DNA from: Methylocella sp.
GTDB lineage: Bacteria; Pseudomonadota; Alphaproteobacteria; Rhizobiales; Beijerinckiaceae
DNA length: 64,000 bases
Reading direction: 5' to 3'
NCBI GenBank assembly: GCA_037200525.1
Contig: JBBCGG010000001.1
Span: 2,646,501 to 2,710,500, forward strand
The notes beneath the pieces are model-generated. The model worked only from the letters and a program-made list of their open reading frames with translations. It was not told the DNA's origin and searched no databases. Every line of letters begins with the position of its first letter. The first letter of the stretch is position 1. The position numbers were made by a program, and so were the translations under genes. Positions 31,624 to 38,807 of this stretch are shown here, piece after piece.

Positions 31624-34517
31624 CAATGCGCTGCGCCGATGATTTGCAGGATCACGATCAGCACATTTCGGAGCAGCCGGTTTCTCGCGCTTCGACTGTC
31701 GCGGAATCTGTCTTCCCTTGCTCGACGGCGCAGCAGCGATTCTGGTTCATTGACGCGCTCGATCCCGCCAGTCCGTCGCTCAACATCGCTTTGCGGTGGG
31801 AAATCACCGGGCAGTTCAGCCCTGCGACGATTGAGAAGGCGTTCCAGACTATCGTCGAAAGGCACGAGGTTTTACGCACGAGGATCGTCGAGAAAGATGG
31901 CGATCCCATGCAGGAAGTCGCGGCCAGCTATAATTTCAAGCTGACCGTTATCGACCTGACGATTTTCCCTGAGGCGAACCGGTTGGACGAGGCGATGGCG
32001 TTGGCCCAGCGCGAAGCGCGCTTGCCATTTCACATCGACAGCCTGCCGTTGATTCGCGCGACCATGCTTCGCTTGGCGACGGATCGTGCATTCTTGCTGG
32101 TCACAGTCCATCACGTTGCCTTCGACGGCGCGTCGATTGGCATTCTCGCGCGCGAATTCGGCGATATAGTTTCGGCGCTCGACGCCAAACATAACTACGA
32201 CTTGCCCGAACTGCCGCTGCAATATGGCGATTTTTGCCTTTGGCAGAAAGAGTATTTCGCTAGCGGCAGCTTTGAGAAGGAAATCGCCTACTGGAAAAAA
32301 AGACTGACTGGAGCGCCGTATTTTCGGGTTCGTCCAGACCGTGAGCGGGCCGGCCGGCCGACGCATGGGGGCGAAATTCTCGGGACCACCGTACCGAAGG
32401 AGCTTGGCGAGAGGCTGGAGGAAGCCGCGTGCAAGCGAAATATGACCCTATTCAGTTTTTGTTGCGCGGTGGTGGCGGCGATGCTGCATCGCTTCACTGA
32501 CGAGACGGACATAGTTTTTGGCACTCAAATCGCGGGACGCGACGAGCCCGAACTGGAAAATTTGATCGGCGTCTTCATCAATGATCTCGTTTTGAGATTC
32601 GACGCCTCGGGCGACCCAACCTTTGCGGAATTTCTGCCAAGCGTGAATGAAACCGTCCTCGATGCGCTAATCCACCAGCGGATGCCGTTCCAGAAACTGG
32701 TTGAGATTCTCAATCCGCCGCGCGACTCTTCGCGCACGCCTCTCATCTCAGTCAATTTCACTGTCCTCGGCGACGTTCTGGAGCACAAAAGATACGGCGA
32801 TTTCAACCTTAGCGGACAGCCGTCGCTTTCGGCCGGCTCTCTCTACGACCTCAATTTGTTTCTGGTGCATTGGCCCTCCGGCTGGCGCATGGCTATTGAG
32901 TTCGACCCGAGTCTTTTCGAAAGGGATACGGCCGAGCGAATGCTCGCTTTCCTGATGTCCGTGTTCGAGTTCGCCGTTTCGACGCCCGGCGCAAAATTGT
33001 CCGCGCTGACGCCGCCGGTTCGTGAAGCGCGCGATGCTGAAGCGCGCCGCACGGATCTCGCCGCTGTCGAAGCCTTGCTGTTGCGTCATGCAGATGTGAA
33101 AGACGCCGTTGCAGCGCCATGGGCGAACGGGGGCGACGGAAGCCGATCCTACGCTTATGTCGCGCCGGCGCCCGATTTGCGCCTTCCGCTGGAGGCTCTG
33201 CCTGCAAAGCTGAAAGCCTATCTCGAGCATTCCTTGCCGCCTGGCGACGCCCCGGCAGGGGTTAGCGTCCTGCTCGCTTTGCCTCGCACAGCGGGCGGCG
33301 ATGTGGATTACGCGGCTTTGCCGCCACCGCGACCTCCTCCAGCTTCGTATGCGCCTTCCGGCGACGGATTGAGCGATGCCGAAGCGAAAGTGGCGGCGAT
33401 CTGGCGCGAACTGCTCAACGTGGACGCCATCGCGCCGACGTCGAATTTCTTCGAGCTTGGCGGCCATTCGCTTTTGACCATCCGGCTCATAAACCGCATC
33501 TCCAGCGTTTTTGGCGTCAAAGCCGATGTGATGAATCTTTTTCAGGCCCCGACCTTGCGGGAATTCGCTGCGAGCCTATCCGTCAGCGAAGCCAAAATCG
33601 AAGCGCCGCCGGATCGCTCCCGCCCTGATGTCTCTCGCCCCGGTGGCTCCCGCCTCGATGACTCCCGAATCGTCAAAATTCAGTCAAATGGCGACAAGAC
33701 GCCGATCATCGCCATCCACAATACGTTCATCTATTACAATCTTTCGAGGGAACTCGGCCTGGACCGCCCGTTTCTCGGAGTTCAGCTGTTTGATCCCAGC
33801 ATTCCACGTCTATTGCCTCCTCGCGGCCTAAGCGAGCTAGCGGCCGATTACGTTCGCATCATTCGCGAGGCTCAGCCTCATGGGCCTTATATTCTGTTGG
33901 GCTTGTGCGTGCCTGGAGCCATTGCCTACGAAGCGGCGCAGCAACTGCGAAAAACCGGAGAATTGGTCCCTCTAGTCGTGATGGCGGATGCTTGGCGCCC
34001 CGATTTATTGGCGAGTTTGACGGTTGGCCAACGTTTTCTCACCGAGCTGAGCTATAAGATCCATGTGATCAAGCATCGAATAGGTTTGTTCTTCAGCGGC
34101 AAACAATCGATCGCGCGAACGTTGGCTGCTTTTACCATCATCCGCAAAAGCAGAGTTCTGGATTTGGCTGCTTGGCTGCGCGTCATCGACCCGTCCGAGC
34201 AGGGACAAGATGATCGAGGAACCTGGCTGTTCATGCGCTATCTTGAGGCGGCGAAACGTCTCTACCGGGCGTCGCCGTCGACGGGCGATGTCGTTATTTT
34301 ACGAAGCGACGAAATCGTGACTGGTTTTTCCGATCCGAGCATGGGGTGGTCCGATTTGGTCAACGGCCGCGTCATACGATTGCATGTTCCCGGCTGGCAT
34401 GAAGGCATGTTCCAGGATGAGGGCGCGACTGTGATCGCCGAATGTCTACGGCCGTTGCTCGAAGAGATCGACGCCAAGCGATCGGCGAGCCATAAAGGCT
34501 TCGCCGTTCCGGCATAG
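31620..34517 (+). CDS. NRPS: C-(A remnant)-T-thioesterase with Cys nucleophile
   Basis: A 965-residue terminal protein, coupled by ATGA to the previous gene. C domain about 30-460 has an intact HHVAFDG (164-170). Residues about 475-570 look like only the small C-terminal subdomain of an A domain: VEALLLRHADVKDAV, KLKAYLEHSLPP, and GGDVDYAALP, where the A10 Lys is Asp561. No A1-A8 core is present, so it cannot activate an amino acid. T follows (Ser617 in GGHSLLT), then an Asp/Arg/Ser-rich linker and a type I thioesterase of about 260 residues. The TE elbow reads GLCVPG with Cys763 where Ser is usual; Asp790 and His927 complete a triad. The T must be charged in trans or by transfer. Confidence 0.92.
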   Translation: MTMRCADDLQDHDQHISEQPVSRASTVAESVFPCSTAQQRFWFIDALDPASPSLNIALRWEITGQFSPATIEKAFQTIVERHEVLRTRIVEKDGDPMQEVAASYNFKLTVIDLTIFPEANRLDEAMALAQREARLPFHIDSLPLIRATMLRLATDRAFLLVTVHHVAFDGASIGILAREFGDIVSALDAKHNYDLPELPLQYGDFCLWQKEYFASGSFEKEIAYWKKRLTGAPYFRVRPDRERAGRPTHGGEILGTTVPKELGERLEEAACKRNMTLFSFCCAVVAAMLHRFTDETDIVFGTQIAGRDEPELENLIGVFINDLVLRFDASGDPTFAEFLPSVNETVLDALIHQRMPFQKLVEILNPPRDSSRTPLISVNFTVLGDVLEHKRYGDFNLSGQPSLSAGSLYDLNLFLVHWPSGWRMAIEFDPSLFERDTAERMLAFLMSVFEFAVSTPGAKLSALTPPVREARDAEARRTDLAAVEALLLRHADVKDAVAAPWANGGDGSRSYAYVAPAPDLRLPLEALPAKLKAYLEHSLPPGDAPAGVSVLLALPRTAGGDVDYAALPPPRPPPASYAPSGDGLSDAEAKVAAIWRELLNVDAIAPTSNFFELGGHSLLTIRLINRISSVFGVKADVMNLFQAPTLREFAASLSVSEAKIEAPPDRSRPDVSRPGGSRLDDSRIVKIQSNGDKTPIIAIHNTFIYYNLSRELGLDRPFLGVQLFDPSIPRLLPPRGLSELAADYVRIIREAQPHGPYILLGLCVPGAIAYEAAQQLRKTGELVPLVVMADAWRPDLLASLTVGQRFLTELSYKIHVIKHRIGLFFSGKQSIARTLAAFTIIRKSRVLDLAAWLRVIDPSEQGQDDRGTWLFMRYLEAAKRLYRASPSTGDVVILRSDEIVTGFSDPSMGWSDLVNGRVIRLHVPGWHEGMFQDEGATVIAECLRPLLEEIDAKRSASHKGFAVPA

Positions 34518-34575
34518 CGCGGCAGACGCTGGTCGCGTCGCTACTCAGAAAAGACGTAAAGGGAATATTGCGGCG

Positions 34576-35892
34576 ATGCTCGATCTTCGTTTCGATCAGC
34601 TGCGCGACCGCTTTGGGTGGATGCTTGGCGCGCTTGTCATCGCCGGGACAGTCGTCGCCCTTATCGTTGCATATCGCTCCGGTCGCCCGCCGCGCATAGT
34701 CACGCTGTCGGCCTTGACGATGACGCTGGTTCTTGGCGGTTTGCTGATCGCTCCCGCCGCGCCGCGCCTCATCAGGGCGTTGCATCAACTCGCGACGGCG
34801 TCGCCGCCAACCGGTCCGTCGGGGCCTCTCCTTGTTGAGACCGTCAGCGTCTCGCTGCCGCCTGCGATGGGCGAGGGTCCCCCGATCATTGCTCAGATCT
34901 GGTATCCGGCCGCTGGCGATGGCGCTGCATCCGCATCCGACTTGACGCTCAACAATGTTGCGGAGATCGACTGCGCCGCAGTCATGCGCGATGCGCGTTT
35001 ATCCGCGGCCGAGCGATCATACCCGATCCTGCTCTCCGCACAGAGCGGAAGCGGTCTCAACCATGACAAGGCTTCGACTTCGGCGGAGCTCGCAAGCCAC
35101 GGCTATGTCGTGTTTGCGGTGGATGACGCCGATTATGAGTTCCGTCCCTTCAATTCTCAGGACGGGGAGGAAGCGCCGCCGCGATGGAATTTCGATTTTT
35201 CTTCCGCCGAGGCTTTCAAGGCGACCCTGCGCAACGCTGATCTCAAGGTGCATCGTTTAGCGGAGAAAACGCTAAAGGCGCTAGATCGGCTTGACGCCTG
35301 CGCCAACGCGGAATGGCGCGAAAAGCTGCGATTCGATCAAGTGGGCTTCTTCGGCTTTTCCATTGCGGGCGCAACGGCCGCGGAGGCGGGCGTGTTGGAC
35401 CCGCGCGTCGCCGCCGTAGCCAATCTCGACGGATGGTTGTTTGGCCGCGCCGCGACGGGCGCGCTGGACAAGCCGTATTTGATCCTAAATAGCGATGCGC
35501 CGCTTCCTGGGCCGCGCCAGCTGCAATCGCTCGACGTTAACGAGCGGTATGAAGCGACGTTGACCGATCGGGACTGGCGTGAAGAAGTCCGGCTGATGAA
35601 TCTGCCAGACGGCTACGGCTATTGGATCTATGGCGCGTCGCATGTAAATTTTTCCGATGGCGTCTTCGATCGCGGTTCCTATAAATACTGGTTGTTGGCC
35701 GACCCATTTCGCATCAAATCCATTGCAGATGCTTATTTGCTGGCATTTTTTGATAAATATCTCCGCAACATGAATAGCCCGCTGCTTCGCCAAACGCCGT
35801 CGCCCTATAAAGAAGTTGCTGTGCTGCACGGAAACGCGCATTGGCTTGCTGGAGAAATCGGACGTTCGCTGCGTTCTCTCCTCGGCTGGTGA
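34576..35892 (+). CDS. Membrane-anchored PAF-acetylhydrolase-like alpha/beta hydrolase
   Basis: A 438-residue protein with two N-terminal hydrophobic helices (about 15-35 and 48-68), a linker, and an alpha/beta hydrolase domain. The nucleophile elbow is GFSIAG with Ser262, in a segment (DQVGFFGFSIAGA) like bacterial PAF acetylhydrolase or dienelactone-hydrolase relatives; a possible catalytic His is in ASHVNFSD. VWYPA-like QIWYPAAG supports the PAF-AH link. It starts 58 bp after the TE gene, so is likely in the operon. It may act on the peptide product, for example deacylation or immunity, or on an envelope lipid. That is inference; substrate unknown. Confidence 0.8.
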   Translation: MLDLRFDQLRDRFGWMLGALVIAGTVVALIVAYRSGRPPRIVTLSALTMTLVLGGLLIAPAAPRLIRALHQLATASPPTGPSGPLLVETVSVSLPPAMGEGPPIIAQIWYPAAGDGAASASDLTLNNVAEIDCAAVMRDARLSAAERSYPILLSAQSGSGLNHDKASTSAELASHGYVVFAVDDADYEFRPFNSQDGEEAPPRWNFDFSSAEAFKATLRNADLKVHRLAEKTLKALDRLDACANAEWREKLRFDQVGFFGFSIAGATAAEAGVLDPRVAAVANLDGWLFGRAATGALDKPYLILNSDAPLPGPRQLQSLDVNERYEATLTDRDWREEVRLMNLPDGYGYWIYGASHVNFSDGVFDRGSYKYWLLADPFRIKSIADAYLLAFFDKYLRNMNSPLLRQTPSPYKEVAVLHGNAHWLAGEIGRSLRSLLGW

Positions 35893-35943
35893 CGCCTGCG
35901 GGCCGCGCGCGCCACAAGGGCCGCGCCATTTAACCAAGGGGGC

Positions 35944-37056
35944 ATGGTGACGTCGAGACTCAACGTTTTTTACAGAGTGCGCGGCGATGCCGGTACGATC
36001 GAAGCCCGCGCTCTCGCCATCGCGGTGGAGCAGAGCGTGGAGATGCCGCTTTCGGCGATCCGCGATCCGGCCATAGTCTCCGACATCGTCGGGCAGGTGG
36101 CCGCGATCGACGATTGCGGCGATGGCTGGTTCGACGTGCGGATCGACCTCGCCGCCGCGACCATAGGGGATGACGCGGGGCAATTGATCAATATGCTGTT
36201 TGGCAACACGTCGCTGCAAGATGACGTCATCCTGCGCGACGCTATATTGCCCGACGATCTGTTGGCGTGGTTTGGCGGTCCGCGCCTTGGGCTCGCCGGT
36301 CTGCGGGTGCGCGCGGATGCGCAGATGCGGGCGCTGACCTGCTCGGCGCTGAAACCGCAAGGACTGCCGGCGGCCGAACTCGGCGAGCTCGCCTATCAAC
36401 TGGCGCTAGGCGGCCTCGATTTCATCAAGGATGATCACGGGCTGGCGAACCAGTCCTATAGTCCTTTCGCCGACCGCATTCGCGCCTGCGCGGCGGCGAC
36501 GCGCAAGGCCGCCAAGGCGACTGGCCGCTCGACCCGCTACGTCCCCAGCCTAGCCGGCTATTACGATGAGATGGAGCGGCAGATCGGGCAAGCGCGCGAC
36601 GAAGGACTGGATACCGTTATGATTGCGCCGATGATCGCCGGGGTCTCGAATTTTCACGCGTTGCGCCGCTCCAATCCCGATTTCGCTTTTCTAGCCCATC
36701 CGACAATGACCGGAGCCGCACGCGTGTCTCCCGTCTTATTCGCTAGGCTGTTTCGGCTGTTTGGCGCGGACGCGTCGATATTTCCCAATTACGGCGGGAG
36801 ATTTAGTTATTCGGCGGCGACCTGCAAAGCGATCTCGCAGGGACTTCTTGGGCCTTGGGGCGCGTTAGCTCCCGCCGTCCCGACGCCGGCGGGTGGGATG
36901 ACTTTGCAACGCGTCCCGGAACTGCTTGATTATTACGGCCGCGACGTGATGCTGCTCATCGGCGGCGCCCTTCTTTCGGCTCCGCTTGGGGCGATCGCGG
37001 AAGAGACCGCTGGTTTCGTTCGCGCCGTCGCCGAACATGATTACGAGCGGTCTTGA
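35944..37056 (+). CDS. RuBisCO-like protein (form IV)
   Basis: A 370-residue member of the RuBisCO large-subunit superfamily, COG1850 type. The N-terminal ferredoxin-like domain covers about 1-115, the barrel the rest. The Lys175-equivalent is Lys137 in ALKPQG, but Lys177 is Gln139. The carbamylation loop reads DFIKDDHG: Lys162, Asp163 and Asp164 are kept while the Glu204 equivalent is His165. Loop 6 is replaced by IFPNYGGRF, without the Lys334 region. It therefore cannot be a normal carboxylase; RLPs act as isomerases, enolases or decarboxylases. It is 51 bp after the hydrolase, likely same operon. ATG 35944 or GTG 35947 both fit the AAGGGGG. Confidence 0.92.
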   Translation: MVTSRLNVFYRVRGDAGTIEARALAIAVEQSVEMPLSAIRDPAIVSDIVGQVAAIDDCGDGWFDVRIDLAAATIGDDAGQLINMLFGNTSLQDDVILRDAILPDDLLAWFGGPRLGLAGLRVRADAQMRALTCSALKPQGLPAAELGELAYQLALGGLDFIKDDHGLANQSYSPFADRIRACAAATRKAAKATGRSTRYVPSLAGYYDEMERQIGQARDEGLDTVMIAPMIAGVSNFHALRRSNPDFAFLAHPTMTGAARVSPVLFARLFRLFGADASIFPNYGGRFSYSAATCKAISQGLLGPWGALAPAVPTPAGGMTLQRVPELLDYYGRDVMLLIGGALLSAPLGAIAEETAGFVRAVAEHDYERS

Positions 37057-37060
37057 GAGA

Positions 37061-37957
37061 TCATGCTCTCATTTTATGGACAATATCCGCGAGCGTCCTG
37101 CGGATTGGAAGGGCTAAACCCATTGCGCGAGACTTGACTATATCGCCTCGAGGGTACGCTCCGGGAAGAGGCGGGTTGAGGGTCAGCCGCCGGAGGTAGT
37201 GATTGCAGGCCCGCACGCGTCCCCGCGCCCGCGAGGCGTCCGTCTCGAAAACGAAAGAATATGAGATTGAGCGGGATTTGCCCGTCTCGACCCAATGCGG
37301 CGCGTTTTGCGGCTGATGCAGACCCTTGCCTGGCTCGAGCGCAAAGACCTGCTCGCGCGACGGATCGCGCGTGGCCAAATCGACTTCGGCGATCGTCACG
37401 CCGCCGCTGCGGTAAAAGCGCTCCAATTCCGCCTCCCGCATGACGCTTGGCGAGTAGACATGATAGGTTTTCTGGCCTTCGATCTGAGTAAAGAAGGCAA
37501 TCTCCGGGTCGAAATGACACGGCGTCGTCGTCGCGCCGGAGCTTATGAAAAGGCCAGCCTCAAGCCGTACAACGCGCTCCCCGCCAAGTCCGCCAAGTCG
37601 ATCGACGACCTGCCCGAATAGTGCGTCAAGGAGATCTCGGAATCGTGCATCGTGATTTTCGGGGCGCTTCAATAATATGCGGTAGGAGCCGGACTCAAGC
37701 TGGTCGAGCGCTTCGTCGGGCCGATAGGACGCAATCGGAACGGAGTTGAAAGCAGCGCCAGGCGCGGTAGCGCTGTGCGCTATATAATAATCATGTTTGC
37801 AATCGGCGTATTTGCGCGCCAACGCATGAATATTGTCTATTGTGAACAGGTCAAGCTTATCAATTGAATGATTGAAGCTAAAGGCTTCTTGGTCAAATTG
37901 ATTTTTCAAGGCGTCGGAACGGAGGTCCAGACCCTCAAAATCATCGAGCGCACCCAT
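37061..37957 (-). CDS. JmjC/cupin-fold Fe(II)/2-oxoglutarate oxygenase
   Basis: A 298-residue protein with the JmjC-type metal triad: His148 and Asp150 in TPCHFDPEIAFF and a distal His221 in NAPHWVETG. The GQKTYHVYSP strand follows the first pair as in Cupin_8 hydroxylases. AAGGAAA lies eight bases before the ATG. Such enzymes hydroxylate amino acids, peptides or proteins. Its position converging on the RLP gene with only 4 bp between stops suggests it belongs to the island, and hydroxylation of the peptide or a precursor is the natural guess. It could also be unrelated to the pathway. The C-terminal 60 residues are basic and less typical. Confidence 0.82.
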   Translation of the reverse strand: MGALDDFEGLDLRSDALKNQFDQEAFSFNHSIDKLDLFTIDNIHALARKYADCKHDYYIAHSATAPGAAFNSVPIASYRPDEALDQLESGSYRILLKRPENHDARFRDLLDALFGQVVDRLGGLGGERVVRLEAGLFISSGATTTPCHFDPEIAFFTQIEGQKTYHVYSPSVMREAELERFYRSGGVTIAEVDLATRDPSREQVFALEPGKGLHQPQNAPHWVETGKSRSISYSFVFETDASRARGRVRACNHYLRRLTLNPPLPGAYPRGDIVKSRAMGLALPIRRTLADIVHKMRA

Positions 37958-38257
37958 CGCAATTTCCTTTTCAGCAATAACCTTTACGGCCCTCCTTGAC
38001 GAAGCAAAGGAGGTCAGCGGAAAGCGGATTAGCCTAGCGTAGCGGCGAAATGTATTTGGCCATTATAATGGATAATTGGCTCGAACGATGTGCGCTGCGT
38101 TACCGAATGTCAACATTACGGCCGTGGCGCTACGTTGCCTTGGGGCAGCAAATGTGCTCACATTTGGCGTCGGTTGGCCGGAACTCCAGCAGACAGCCTG
38201 CCTTCCTCGCGCCGCCACTTAGGATTAGGTGAAACAATCTCTGACACCCGCGATCAA
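37958..38257. other. Divergent region between oxygenase and cupin genes
   Basis: About 300 bp, partly AT-rich, with the promoters of both flanking genes expected here. No repeat or strong -35/-10 pair was picked. An in-frame ATG for the cupin lies at 38090, but the protein read from it before residue 57 does not look like the family. Confidence 0.35.
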
Positions 38258-38701
38258 TTGACGTCTCTCCGCAAAAGCGTCGAAGCCTGCCGATGGGAAG
38301 GCGTAGAGAATCGCCCCTATAAGGACGCCAATGACGCGCCCTTCAAGGCGATCTCCAGACAGGTTTTGTTTTCCGATCCGCGACAGCTCGGCGAATTGCG
38401 CTATTTCGAAATCGAGCCGGGAGGGTTTTCAACTCTCGAGCGGCATGAGCACATGCACGGCGTCATGGTGCTGCGCGGGCAGGGGGAATGTCTGGTCGGC
38501 GAGACGGTCAGCGCATTGAAGCTGCATGATCTGGTCACAATCGCGCCTTGGACCTGGCATCAGTTCCGCGCCGGCCCCGCGACGCCTCTTGGCTTTCTCT
38601 GCCTGGTAAATGCCGCCAGAGATCGGCCGCAGTTGCCGACAGATGAGGATTTGGCCGCGTTAAAGGCAAACCCCGCCGTAGCGGCGTTTCTTGGCGGCTA
38701 G
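38258..38701 (+). CDS. Small cupin-domain protein
   Basis: A single-cupin protein of about 147 residues. The metal-binding motifs are visible: cupin motif 1 in SRQVLF...FSTLERHEHMHGVMVLRGQGE and motif 2 in DLVTIAPWTWHQFRAG, with three His and a Glu. Relatives open with a segment like CRWEGVENRPYK about 10-15 residues in, which favours TTG at 38258; ATG at 38090 is the alternative and no clear ribosome site decides. Small cupins of this shape are often of unknown substrate. It is the last gene before the cytochrome oxidase block, so whether it belongs to the island is uncertain. Confidence 0.7.
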   Translation: MTSLRKSVEACRWEGVENRPYKDANDAPFKAISRQVLFSDPRQLGELRYFEIEPGGFSTLERHEHMHGVMVLRGQGECLVGETVSALKLHDLVTIAPWTWHQFRAGPATPLGFLCLVNAARDRPQLPTDEDLAALKANPAVAAFLGG

Positions 38702-38744
38702 CTCCGCGCCGCGCCGAATGCAAAGGGATAATGTGGTGAAAAAA

Positions 38745-38762
38745 AGGGCGGCCTCCCGCCCT
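38745..38762. terminator. Bidirectional terminator between cupin and ctaE
   Basis: Seven-base GC arms (38745-38751, 38756-38762) with a CCTC loop, preceded by an A-run and followed by GTGTTTTG. It fits both the plus-strand cupin gene and the minus-strand ctaE end. Confidence 0.75.
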
Positions 38763-38807
38763 GTGTTTTGATTACGCTGAACTTCGCGTCAGCGGCTGAA
38801 GCGCGCG

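Noticed and set aside
35944-37056. Genuine RuBisCO large subunit (carbon fixation)
   Set aside because: Missing the Lys177, Glu204 and loop-6 Lys equivalents, length only 370 residues, and no small subunit or phosphoribulokinase nearby.
21150-38800. Prophage or integrative element as the origin of the island
   Set aside because: No integrase, transposase, phage gene, tRNA or direct-repeat attachment site was seen at either edge. The insertion idea rests on gene order only.
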